In this document: in pieces, positions 7,730 to 14,964 of the stretch
How positions within the stretch are numbered: the first letter of the stretch is position 1
Layout of the letters: each line of letters starts with the position of its first letter
DNA from: Lachnospiraceae bacterium
GTDB lineage: Bacteria; Bacillota; Clostridia; Lachnospirales; Lachnospiraceae
Length of the DNA stretch: 33,660 nt
NCBI GenBank assembly: GCA_022776305.1
Contig: JALFIB010000259.1
Coordinates: forward strand, 1-33,660
Direction: 5' to 3'
Made by a program: the position numbers and the translations under genes
The notes under the pieces: model-generated
Seen by the model: only the letters and a program-made list of their open reading frames with translations
What the model was told of the DNA's origin: nothing
Databases searched by the model: none

Positions 7730-8722
7730 ATGAAAAAGATTATGAATCAGGCTGAGAATTATACAGACGATATGCTGAAAGGCATTTATGCCGTACATGG
7801 CGATATGGTAAAATGTGCAGCCGGTGATCTGAGATGTTATTGTACTGCAAAGAAGGTTCCGGGCAAGGTTGCCATCATTACAGGCGGCGGCAACGGACAT
7901 CTTCCGTTGTTCCTGGGTTATGTTGGAGACGGTATGCTGGATGGCTGCGGTGTCGGCGGCGTGTTCCAGTCTCCTTCCGGAAAGCAGATCTATAATATTA
8001 CAAAAGAAGTAGAAGCAGGCGCAGGCGTTCTGTATCTTTACGGAAATTATACAGGAGATATCATGGTATTTGATGATGCTTCTGAGCGTTGTGAGATGGA
8101 TGACATCGAGACACGCAGCATCGTTGGCGCTGATGATGTAAACAGCAGTGCGGATGTAAATGTACGTCGTGGTGTAGCAGGTATTTTCTTCATGTATAAA
8201 GCAGCCGGCGCAAAGGCTCGTGCAATGGGCACTCTGGATGAAGTGTATGCAGCAGCACAGAAAGCAAAAGACAACACACGTACCGTAGGCTTTGCATTGA
8301 CACCGTGTATCATTCCGGAAAAAGGTGTTGCAAACTTCGAACTTGGGGAAAACGAGATGGCTATGGGCATGGGTATACATGGCGAACCGGGTATCTGGAA
8401 TGGTCCAATCAAGACATCAGCAGAGATCGTAAAAGAGAGCTGCGATACCATTCTGAAAGATATGCCATTGGAAGAGGGAAGCGAAGTAGCTCTCCTGATC
8501 AACGGCCTTGGAAGCACTCCACTTGACGAGCAGTATATTATGGCTAACGATGCCATCAACTACCTGAAAGAAAAAGGTATCAAAGTATACCGCAGCTGGG
8601 TAGGCGAGTATGCTACAAGTATGGAGATGGCAGGTGCATCTATTTCTATCTGTAAAGTAGATGATGAATTAAAGGGTTGGTTTGACGAGCCGGTACATAC
8701 ACCGTTTTATACACAGGCGTAA
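7730..8722 (+). CDS. dhaK: Dihydroxyacetone-kinase-like subunit DhaK
   Basis: Substrate-binding subunit of a DhaK/DhaL ketose kinase (330 aa). The His that holds the substrate covalently in DhaK is present in GMGIHGEPG (His217), as are the Asp of NYTGDIMVF (Asp111) and His57 in GGGNGHLP. In classical DhaK that last motif reads GGGSGHEPxH. Here Glu and His are replaced by Leu and Phe, so the pocket differs and the substrate may not be dihydroxyacetone; erythrulose or another small ketose is possible. ATG 7730 has GGGAGG 9 bases upstream. The longer frame from TTG 7703 would start inside the repeats and is less likely. The gene is coupled to dhaL (24-base gap) and lies downstream of an ABC sugar importer. 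No DhaM phosphotransfer partner is nearby. Confidence 0.9.
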   Translation: MKKIMNQAENYTDDMLKGIYAVHGDMVKCAAGDLRCYCTAKKVPGKVAIITGGGNGHLPLFLGYVGDGMLDGCGVGGVFQSPSGKQIYNITKEVEAGAGVLYLYGNYTGDIMVFDDASERCEMDDIETRSIVGADDVNSSADVNVRRGVAGIFFMYKAAGAKARAMGTLDEVYAAAQKAKDNTRTVGFALTPCIIPEKGVANFELGENEMAMGMGIHGEPGIWNGPIKTSAEIVKESCDTILKDMPLEEGSEVALLINGLGSTPLDEQYIMANDAINYLKEKGIKVYRSWVGEYATSMEMAGASISICKVDDELKGWFDEPVHTPFYTQA

Positions 8723-8746
8723 AGCTAAGAAAGGAATGGAGTTATT

Positions 8747-9388
8747 ATGGAAAAAGTGACAATGGAACAGCTTCCTGAGCTGTTTGAAGCAATAGCAGCA
8801 CAGTTTGCAGACAATGCAGACCTGTTGTGCCAGATGGACAGTAAAATGGGGGATGGCGATCTGGGGCTTACGATGAAAAAAGGTTTCGGAGGCCTTCCGG
8901 AAGTGATCCGTACCATGGATGAACCGGATTTTTCAAAGAAGATCCGCAAGGCAGGAATGGAAATGACAGACCTTGTTCCTTCTACTATGGGTATGCTGAT
9001 GGGCACAGGAGTTTCTTTTGGCGGCAAAGCGCTGGCAGGCAAGACTGAGCTGGATGCAGAAGGGCTTGCACTGTTCCTTGAAGGATTTGCAGCCGGGATC
9101 GTAAAGCGCGGCAAATGCAGCAGAGGTGATCGTACGGTACTTGACTGTATCGGCCAGGCAGCAGATGACGCAAAAGCAGTATTAGCAGCTAATGCAGGTG
9201 CATCTTTGGAAGAAGTTTGCCGGGCTGCACTGGAAGGTGCTAAAAAAGGCGTTGAGGCAACCAAGGATATGGTCCCGAAATTTGGAAAAGCAGCAGTACA
9301 TGCCAATGTATCACAGGGCGTTGCAGATCAGGGAGCCACAGCAGGGCTTGTGATGGTTCAGGGAATAGCAGATTACATTTTGGCATAG
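8747..9388 (+). CDS. dhaL: Dihydroxyacetone-kinase-like subunit DhaL (nucleotide-binding)
   Basis: Partner of DhaK that binds ADP/ATP and Mg2+ (213 aa). The metal-binding Asp cluster is in DSKMGDGDLG, where the usual GDGDHG His is Leu. Phosphate-binding Ser-Thr-Met-Gly lies in PSTMGMLMGTGV, with GDRTVLD and DQGATAG further on. In E. coli-type systems DhaL is recharged by DhaM from the PTS. No dhaM is present here, so either a distant DhaM or direct ATP use is implied. Ribosome binding site AAAGGAATGGAG precedes ATG 8747. It is the last gene of the transport/kinase operon; no strong terminator is visible before ftsZ. Confidence 0.9.
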   Translation: MEKVTMEQLPELFEAIAAQFADNADLLCQMDSKMGDGDLGLTMKKGFGGLPEVIRTMDEPDFSKKIRKAGMEMTDLVPSTMGMLMGTGVSFGGKALAGKTELDAEGLALFLEGFAAGIVKRGKCSRGDRTVLDCIGQAADDAKAVLAANAGASLEEVCRAALEGAKKGVEATKDMVPKFGKAAVHANVSQGVADQGATAGLVMVQGIADYILA

Positions 9389-9445
9389 AAATTCCCGTGT
9401 TATGCAGTAATGATTCCGGAATTGCACATTTTTTGAAAAATCCTC

Positions 9446-9474
9446 TTGATAAATTTCCGAATTGCTTATATTAT
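9446..9474 (+). promoter_or_regulatory. Sigma-A promoter of ftsZ
   Basis: TTGATA, exactly 17 bases, then TATTAT. The start would be near 9481, giving a leader of about 130 bases. It lets ftsZ be expressed independently of the sugar operon upstream. Confidence 0.75.
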
Positions 9475-9483
9475 AAGAGATAG

Positions 9484-9520
9484 TACGGCAGCAAAGGAGA
9501 AAGTGCGCGATTCTGCCGTA
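9484..9520 (+). promoter_or_regulatory. Hairpin in the ftsZ leader
   Basis: TACGGCAG (9484–9491) and CTGCCGTA (9513–9520) form a perfect 8-bp stem close to the predicted 5' end. It could stabilise the message or respond to a regulator. There is no T-run, so it is not a terminator. Confidence 0.5.
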
Positions 9521-9610
9521 ATTATGGGATATAAAATCAGTAAGGGGAACACCTCGGCGGCGCTGAAAAGGATTCGGAGCGGGCGCCTGCTACAAAAAGG
9601 AGGAAATACA

Positions 9611-10771
9611 GTGTTAGAGATTATGTCAAATGAAACGGAATCTGCTGCAAAGATTATTGTGATCGGTGTAGGCGGAGCCGGTAATAATGCAGTAAATAGA
9701 ATGGTTGAAGATACAATCGGAGGCGTTGAGTTTATCGGAGTGAATACAGATAAACAGGCACTGCTTCTGTGCAAGGCACCGACTACGATCCAGATCGGTG
9801 AGAAAGTGACAAAGGGACTTGGCGCTGGTGCAAAGCCGGAAGTTGGACAGCAGGCAGCTGAAGAGAGCGCTGAGGAGATCCGTCAGGCGATTCAGGGAGC
9901 AGATATGGTATTTGTTACCTGCGGCATGGGCGGCGGTACAGGAACGGGAGCAGCTCCTGTAGTTGCCGGTATTGCAAAAGAGATGGGTATCCTGACAGTC
10001 GGCGTTGTGACAAAGCCGTTCCGCTTCGAAGGAAAGACTCGTATGAATAATGCACTTTCAGGTATTGAAAGACTGAAAGCAAATGTAGATACCTTGATCG
10101 TGATTCCAAACGACAAGCTTCTTGAGATCGTAGATCGCAGGACTACGATGCCTGAGTCATTGAAGAAAGCTGATGAAGTACTCCAGCAGGCAGTACAGGG
10201 TATTACAGACCTGATCAACCTGCCGGCACTGATCAATCTTGACTTTGCTGATGTACAGACTGTCATGATCGACAAGGGTATTGCACACATCGGTATCGGT
10301 CAGGCGAAGGGCGATGACAAGGCTTTGGAAGCTGTAAAACAGGCTGTATCCAGTCCGCTGCTTGAGACTACCATCGAGGGCGCTACCCACGTTATTATCA
10401 ATATTTCCGGAGATATTTCTCTTATCGACGCAAATGAAGCAGCAAGCTACGTTCAGGAGTTGGCTGGAGAAGACGCGAATATCATCTTTGGTGCTCTGTT
10501 TGATGATACATACGCTGACGAAGCTAGCGTTACAGTCATCGCAACAGGCCTTGATGATAAGAACAATATAAAAGAGCAGCCGAAGAGCAAGAGTTCTGCA
10601 CCGGATTTCAGCTTCATGAGAAGAGAAAGCTCTGCATCACAGCAGTCTTCCTCATTCCAGAAGGCGCCTACGACACCGCTTCGTGCACCGCAGCTGAATA
10701 CGATGCGTATGCCGGAGAGCAAGGTACAGGAAAAAGATATCCAGATTCCGGATTTCTTAAAAAGAAACTAA
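9611..10771 (+). CDS. ftsZ: Cell division GTPase FtsZ
   Basis: Tubulin-like GTPase that forms the cytokinetic Z ring (386 aa). The GTP-binding signature GGGTGTG is at residues 107–113 and the N-terminal loop is [15 protein letters not shown]. The synergy loop [11 protein letters not shown] supplies catalytic Asp residues to the next subunit. After a variable linker (about residues 325–375), the C-terminal peptide [10 protein letters not shown] is the docking site for partners such as FtsA and SepF. Start GTG 9611 is chosen because AAAGGAGGAAATACA precedes it and the frame upstream has no family similarity. It is separated from ftsQ by an inserted 7-kb sugar operon, has its own promoter, and ends in a strong terminator. 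Confidence 0.98.
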   Translation: MLEIMSNETESAAKIIVIGVGGAGNNAVNRMVEDTIGGVEFIGVNTDKQALLLCKAPTTIQIGEKVTKGLGAGAKPEVGQQAAEESAEEIRQAIQGADMVFVTCGMGGGTGTGAAPVVAGIAKEMGILTVGVVTKPFRFEGKTRMNNALSGIERLKANVDTLIVIPNDKLLEIVDRRTTMPESLKKADEVLQQAVQGITDLINLPALINLDFADVQTVMIDKGIAHIGIGQAKGDDKALEAVKQAVSSPLLETTIEGATHVIINISGDISLIDANEAASYVQELAGEDANIIFGALFDDTYADEASVTVIATGLDDKNNIKEQPKSKSSAPDFSFMRRESSASQQSSSFQKAPTTPLRAPQLNTMRMPESKVQEKDIQIPDFLKRN

Positions 10772-10799
10772 GCTTAAAGTAAATAGAAAAGCGTAAGAA

Positions 10800-10836
10800 A
10801 GCGCTGTGTGGCATAACTGCCGCATAGCGCTTTTTT
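10800..10836 (+). terminator. Terminator after ftsZ
   Basis: Stem of about 14 bp between AGCGCTGTGTGGCA and TGCCGCATAGCGCT with a TAAC loop and six T. It lies between convergent ftsZ and aroE and may also slow aroE transcripts from the other side, where the T-run is poorer. Confidence 0.9.
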
Positions 10837-10847
10837 CAGCTTCCTGC

Positions 10848-11714
10848 TTATTGGAAAAATTTTTGCCGTATCTCTTCCACAGGCATTTCCTTTCCTGTCC
10901 AGATCTGAAAAGCTGCGGCCCCCTGATAAAGAAGCATGTACATGCCATTGGAGATCCTGCAGCCGGCATCCTGTGCTTCCAAAAGAAGCTTTGTACGGCG
11001 TGGATTATAAATGATATCAGAGACCAGCAGGTCAGGATGGAAACAGGAAGTATCCTGCACGGGGGAAGCGTCTGTATTTGGCGCCATGCCTATGGAGGTG
11101 GCGTTTGTCAAAAGAAGGCTGTCCTTGATGCATGCTTTCACGGCCACTCCTTTTGCCATATCAGTCACATCAGCTTTGCAGCTTGTGTTTTCATTGATCA
11201 GGTCAGCAAGGCGGAGGGCGTTATCCCAGGAACGTCCCCTGCGGTTTACAATATGTAAAACGGGAACTCCGTCGAGGGCTGCCTGGATGGCGATGGAGGA
11301 AGCAGCACCCCCTGCGCCCAACAAAGTCATAGGGCCTGTAGTGGCATCATATCCCGTATCCTTTACAGACTGCATATATCCGATCCCGTCTGTGTTGTGC
11401 CCGATCAACCGTCCATCTTCATTTTTAACGGTGTTGACAGCTCCGATCATCCGGGCAGCGGGAGAGAGTTCATCTAGATAGGGAAGGATCCGTTCTTTAT
11501 CCGGCATGGTGAGATTAAAACCATAGACATTCATTTCTTTTAAGGTCTGGACCATTGTCTTTAAATCTGCATTTTTCGTATCGAAGCAAAGATAGACACA
11601 ATCAAGGCCAAGAATCCGAAATGCTTCATTATGCATCATCGGTGAAATACTGTGTGAGACGGGTGTGCCCAGCAGGCAGCCCAGTCGCGTGTGTCCTGTG
11701 ATCTGGTAAGCCAT
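10848..11714 (-). CDS. aroE: Shikimate dehydrogenase
   Basis: NADPH-dependent enzyme of aromatic amino acid and chorismate synthesis (3-dehydroshikimate to shikimate), 288 aa, cytosolic. Substrate domain: GTPVSHSISPMMHN, the catalytic Lys in NLTMPDKE, GAVNT, and GHNTDG with the partner Asp. NADP domain: LLGAGGAASSIA, followed by NRRGRS, a usual sign of NADP preference. C-terminal GMYMLLYQGAAAFQIWTG is typical. AGAGGAGG sits 9 bases before ATG. It is the only minus-strand gene in this stretch. The partner gene aroD lies 1.5 kb away on the other strand, so the two are not one operon. A partial MITE copy lies in its upstream region and could affect its promoter. Confidence 0.95.
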   Translation of the reverse strand: MAYQITGHTRLGCLLGTPVSHSISPMMHNEAFRILGLDCVYLCFDTKNADLKTMVQTLKEMNVYGFNLTMPDKERILPYLDELSPAARMIGAVNTVKNEDGRLIGHNTDGIGYMQSVKDTGYDATTGPMTLLGAGGAASSIAIQAALDGVPVLHIVNRRGRSWDNALRLADLINENTSCKADVTDMAKGVAVKACIKDSLLLTNATSIGMAPNTDASPVQDTSCFHPDLLVSDIIYNPRRTKLLLEAQDAGCRISNGMYMLLYQGAAAFQIWTGKEMPVEEIRQKFFQ

Positions 11715-11768
11715 TTTGAAACCTCCTCTATTTGCATGGCATCTTATGAGCCAATATCATGATTAAAA

Positions 11769-11866
11769 CTATTCGAGCCATCTTACGAATAAGATAAGCA
11801 TCTTCTTACATGCAAGCATGACGAATCTGCTTAATTATTCTAAGGGGTTCTGAATAGTTACCTTTT
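11769..11866 (-). mobile_element. Partial, inverted copy of the MITE-like element
   Basis: Matches 3921–4018 in reverse orientation at 96 of 98 positions, including the complete left terminal repeat (11844–11861). Identity stops abruptly at 11769, in the middle of the element, so the right half is missing. The match also extends 5 bases outside the terminal repeat. The copy lies in the 309-bp gap between aroE and the rsmH paralogue. Confidence 0.85.
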
Positions 11867-11937
11867 AACTATAAGATGATTTTTTCAAAGAGTCAACGGC
11901 AAAGTTGGGACTGGCGGTTCCTATTTCAGGCTGTTTA

Positions 11938-11946
11938 TGTTATAAT
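11938..11946 (+). promoter_or_regulatory. Extended -10 promoter for the rsmH paralogue
   Basis: TGTTATAAT is a perfect extended -10. The -35 at 17-bp spacing (TTCCTA) is poor. The predicted leader is about 70 bases. Confidence 0.55.
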
Positions 11947-12023
11947 GGGCCGATAAGAAATCAGCAGGGAAATAATTAGGTAATAACGAAACGGTATTAT
12001 GTGATACGGAAAGGAATCCAACT

Positions 12024-13154
12024 GTGAAAGACGAAAAGAAGCTTATTACAGCAATGGGAGAAAGGGGAAAAGAATCCCGGCAGGCAGCCTCTGGAGGCAG
12101 TGAGGCTATACAGGAAACAGCAGTTCATAAAAGGCGGGTCCATTACAGCGGAACCCATCCGAAGACGTTCCGGGAAAAATATAAAGAGCAGAATCCGGAT
12201 AAGTACGGCGATACCATTGAGAAGGTGATCCGCAAGGGCAGTACCCCTGCAGGCATGCATCTTTCCATTTGTGTAAAAGAGATCCTTGATTTTTTACAGA
12301 TCCAGCCGGGACAGAAGGGGCTGGACGCCACCCTTGGATATGGCGGGCATACCACAGAAATGCTCAAATGCCTGAAGGGGCAGGGGCATATTTATGCCCT
12401 TGATGTGGATCCCATTGAAATAAAAAAGACGAAGCAGAGGCTGGAACAAAGGGGATTCGGGGAAGATATCCTGAGCATCCGCCAGATCAATTTTGCAGAT
12501 GTGGATAAAGTGGCAGAGGAAGCAGGGCTGTTTGATTTTGTCCTTGCGGATCTTGGAGTTTCATCGATGCAGATCGATAATCCGGAGCGGGGATTTACTT
12601 ATAAATTTGAAGGTCCTCTTGACCTGCGGCTCAATCCTGAAAAGGGCGTATCGGCAGCAGAGCGTCTGGATGGAATTTCCTTAGAAGAGCTGGCAGGTAT
12701 GTTTGAAGAAAATTCTGATGAACCGTATGCTTATGAAATCGCAAAAGAGATCGTAGAGCGGAACAGGAGGCGTGAAAAGATCACGACTACCACGCAGCTA
12801 AAAGATGCCATAGCGTGCGCTCTTTCTTTTATTCCGGAAAAAGAGCGGAAAGAGACTGTGAAAAAATCGTGCCAGCGGTGTTTTCAGGCGCTGCGCATTG
12901 ATGTGAACAATGAATTTGAAGTATTGTACCGTTTTTTGGAAAAACTTCCCGATGTGCTGGCATCAGGCGGAAGGGTGGCGATCCTGACGTTCCATTCCGG
13001 TGAAGACCGGCTTGTGAAGAAGTTTTTTAAAGAGGGTAAAAAATCAGGTTTGTATCGTGAAGTGGCGGAGGATGTGATCCGTCCCTCTGCAGAAGAATGT
13101 GCAAGGAACCCAAGAGCCCGTTCTACGAAAATGCGCTGGGCAATAAGGGCTTGA
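12024..13154 (+). CDS. RsmH/MraW-type SAM methyltransferase with N-terminal extension
   Basis: Class I methyltransferase related to RsmH, which makes N4-methylcytidine at 16S rRNA position 1402. The 376-aa protein is longer than typical RsmH (about 310). The first 75 residues are a charged extension with HYSGTHPKTFREKY. The RsmH core follows: LDATLGYGGHTTEML (SAM loop), LADLGVSSMQID and NPERGFTYKFEGPLDLR (active site), FQALRIDVNNE, and LTFHSGEDRLVK. Classical RsmH has a GGGGHS loop and starts with HKPVLL, and its gene sits at the head of the division cluster. This gene does not, so it is probably a second RsmH-like paralogue with possibly different target. Start GTG 12024 follows AAAGGA; ATG 12054 is an alternative. 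Confidence 0.85.
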   Translation: MKDEKKLITAMGERGKESRQAASGGSEAIQETAVHKRRVHYSGTHPKTFREKYKEQNPDKYGDTIEKVIRKGSTPAGMHLSICVKEILDFLQIQPGQKGLDATLGYGGHTTEMLKCLKGQGHIYALDVDPIEIKKTKQRLEQRGFGEDILSIRQINFADVDKVAEEAGLFDFVLADLGVSSMQIDNPERGFTYKFEGPLDLRLNPEKGVSAAERLDGISLEELAGMFEENSDEPYAYEIAKEIVERNRRREKITTTTQLKDAIACALSFIPEKERKETVKKSCQRCFQALRIDVNNEFEVLYRFLEKLPDVLASGGRVAILTFHSGEDRLVKKFFKEGKKSGLYREVAEDVIRPSAEECARNPRARSTKMRWAIRA

Positions 13155-13157
13155 TCT

Positions 13158-13265
13158 GCCGGAAAGAGAATAAGTGAGCATGTAGAGGAAGCCGGTAGAG
13201 AAAAGTAATGAGAGAGCAAGCAGAGAAAGACGGTAGGAAAAGAAATAAGAGAACAGATGGAGAAA
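13158..13265 (+). repeat. Degenerate purine-rich tandem repeat between rsmH-like gene and aroD
   Basis: Three loose units of 33–38 bases begin with GCCGG or GACGG (13158, 13191, 13229) and continue as A/G-rich DNA. The array starts 4 bases after the stop of the upstream gene and runs over the aroD start codon. Confidence 0.5.
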
Positions 13266-14084
13266 GAGAAGATGGAAAAGAATAACTACGTGGACGAAAA
13301 AAAAGCCGGTTCGGGCCGGAAAATCATCGAGGTACGAAGCATTACCTTAGGAGACGGTGTGCCGAAGATCTGTATACCGGTGACGGCTCATGACGAACGG
13401 GAATTAAGGACACAGATTGAAAAGATTTTAGAGGCACCCTGCGATATGGTGGAATGGCGGGCAGATTTCTTTGAGGATTACTGTACGCCCGGATGGCTTC
13501 CGGAAATGCTGGGGATACTGAGAAATGCCCTTGGAGAGATTCCCCTTTTATTTACCTTCCGGACCAAGGCCGAAGGAGGAGAGCGTGAAGTGACTCTGGA
13601 GGAATACGAACAGATCAATCTGGAAGCGGCATCTACGGGAATCCCGGATCTTTTGGACCTTGAGTTAAACCGAGGAGAAAGGTTTTTCTGTGATATAATA
13701 CGGAAGTTACATGCGTCTGGGATGAAAGTGATTGGCTCTTTCCATGATTTTGATCAGACACCGGGAAAGGAAGAAATCATAGAGATCTTGTGTACCATGC
13801 AAAAATGCGGGGCAGACATTACGAAAGCGGCTGTCATGCCTCGAAAAGAAGAAGATGTGCTTGCGCTTTTGGAGGCCAGCCTTGAGATGAAGCGGTATAA
13901 AAGTGACAGGCCCTTTATCACTATGTCTATGGGCAGTCTTGGGGCAGTCAGCCGTCTGGCAGGCTCCTTGACCGGTTCCGCCCTTACCTTTGCTACGGCC
14001 GGCAGGGCTTCCGCCCCGGGCCAGATGGGGGCAGAGCTCCTTGCCCGTCTTCTCCCATCCATGATAGTCGAAAAAAGTCGGTGA
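13257..14084 (+). CDS. aroD: 3-dehydroquinate dehydratase, type I
   Basis: Shikimate-pathway enzyme converting 3-dehydroquinate to 3-dehydroshikimate through a Schiff base (275 aa). Motifs: MVEWRADFFE, FTFRTKAEGGE, catalytic His163 in GSFHDFDQ, Schiff-base Lys190 in TKAAVMP, substrate Arg in GAVSRLAGS, and SAPGQM near the end. The N-terminal 30 residues are an acidic/basic extension lying over the purine-rich repeat. ATG 13272 is an equally possible start, since neither has a strong ribosome binding site. Its 3' end carries two Spo0A-box-like sites belonging to the next gene's promoter, and the hairpin after its stop overlaps that promoter. Confidence 0.95.
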   Translation: MEKEKMEKNNYVDEKKAGSGRKIIEVRSITLGDGVPKICIPVTAHDERELRTQIEKILEAPCDMVEWRADFFEDYCTPGWLPEMLGILRNALGEIPLLFTFRTKAEGGEREVTLEEYEQINLEAASTGIPDLLDLELNRGERFFCDIIRKLHASGMKVIGSFHDFDQTPGKEEIIEILCTMQKCGADITKAAVMPRKEEDVLALLEASLEMKRYKSDRPFITMSMGSLGAVSRLAGSLTGSALTFATAGRASAPGQMGAELLARLLPSMIVEKSR

Positions 14085-14142
14085 AAATAGGGAAAACAGT
14101 CCCTGATTTTGACAAAAAAGAGCACCCCCTGTGGAGTATACT
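14066..14142 (+). promoter_or_regulatory. spoIIG-type promoter: Spo0A-like boxes and TTGACA-N22-TATACT
   Basis: TTGACA (14109–14114) and TATACT (14137–14142) are separated by 22 bases. This is the exceptional spacing known for the Bacillus subtilis spoIIG promoter, which sigma-A polymerase uses only with phosphorylated Spo0A. Upstream, AGTCGAA (14066) and AGTCGGT (14076) lie exactly 10 bases apart and resemble tandem 0A boxes (TGTCGAA). TTTGACA overlaps the -35 as a further near-match on the other strand. The start would be near 14149, giving a short leader of about 24 bases before spoIIGA. Confidence 0.8.
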
Positions 14143-14168
14143 GAAGACAGTTGCTTCCACAGGGGGTG
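14123..14168 (+). terminator. Terminator-like hairpin after aroD, covering the spoIIGA ribosome binding site
   Basis: A perfect 13-bp stem CACCCCCTGTGGA/TCCACAGGGGGTG with a 20-base loop, followed by TTTTG. The 3' arm contains AGGGGG, the ribosome binding site of spoIIGA. Transcripts coming from aroD would stop here or have the site buried. Transcripts from the spoIIGA promoter begin within the loop and lack the 5' arm. Confidence 0.8.
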
Positions 14169-14172
14169 TTTT

Positions 14173-14949
14173 GTGTATTACGAGTTTTACATAGACCAGT
14201 TTTTTGTGGAGCATTTGCTGACCGGATATCTTCTGCTTCGCATGACGGCAAAAAGACAGAGGGCTGATGTAAAGGCTTTACGTATTTTGGCAGGCAGTTT
14301 TGCCGATACAATCATTATGACACTCTGTATATGTACAGGCATTTTTTGGTGCCGCTTCCTTGGGATGTTTTTTGCGGGAACCATATTATTTGCCGGAAAA
14401 GGGAAAAGGCAGTACATAAGCGGGATAACATCACTGGCGCTGGTGAGCGTTACATTCGGAGGAGCCCTGCAGATCCTCACCCGTATTTGGGGGATACCGC
14501 TGCTTCTGGGAGTCTTGCTCACGGTCCTGTTATTGGAACGTGCAGGGACATACTGGGATAAGCAGAAATGGGAAATACTTAACAGGACAGAAGTGCAAAT
14601 TGCTTTAGGCGGAAAAACGGTGGCAATAACAGGGATGGTGGACACTGGAAACCAGCTTCGGGAACCCCTCACAGGGAGGCCGGTCAGTATTGTGGAGGAA
14701 ACTGCAGTGGAAACACTGCTGGAGAAGGACTGGGAGAGGAAGATCGGGTTTTGCCTGATCCCCTATCATAGCCTTGGAAAGGACAAAGGATGGATGCGCG
14801 GTGTGACAATGGACCGCATGATCGTGGGACGGGGAGATGGGAGGATCATAATATCGGATCCGGTGCTTGCGCTTTATACAGGAAAAGTCAGCGCCGGGGA
14901 GAATTACCAGATCATCCTGCATCCGCAGCATGCCGTGACAGAAAAATAG
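14173..14949 (+). CDS. spoIIGA: Sigma-E processing protease SpoIIGA
   Basis: Membrane aspartic protease that removes the pro-sequence of sigma-E in the mother cell after asymmetric division (258 aa). The N-terminal half has about five hydrophobic segments (residues about 8–135). The cytoplasmic C-terminal domain has the active-site motif GMVDTGNQLREP with Asp157. Start GTG 14173 gives an N-terminus VYYEFYIDQFFVEHLL, as in the family, and follows AGGGGG by 6 bases. An upstream ATA/ATG-free frame to 14131 would begin inside the hairpin and is rejected. The gene is 15 bases from sigE, forming the conserved spoIIG operon. In Bacillus, activation also needs a forespore signal protein (SpoIIR), which is not in this window. 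Confidence 0.95.
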   Translation: MYYEFYIDQFFVEHLLTGYLLLRMTAKRQRADVKALRILAGSFADTIIMTLCICTGIFWCRFLGMFFAGTILFAGKGKRQYISGITSLALVSVTFGGALQILTRIWGIPLLLGVLLTVLLLERAGTYWDKQKWEILNRTEVQIALGGKTVAITGMVDTGNQLREPLTGRPVSIVEETAVETLLEKDWERKIGFCLIPYHSLGKDKGWMRGVTMDRMIVGRGDGRIIISDPVLALYTGKVSAGENYQIILHPQHAVTEK

Positions 14950-14964
14950 AAGGAGGAACACAAA

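Noticed and set aside
10806-11258. Plus-strand open frame opposite aroE
   Set aside because: It starts inside the ftsZ terminator and lies antisense to clear shikimate dehydrogenase motifs.
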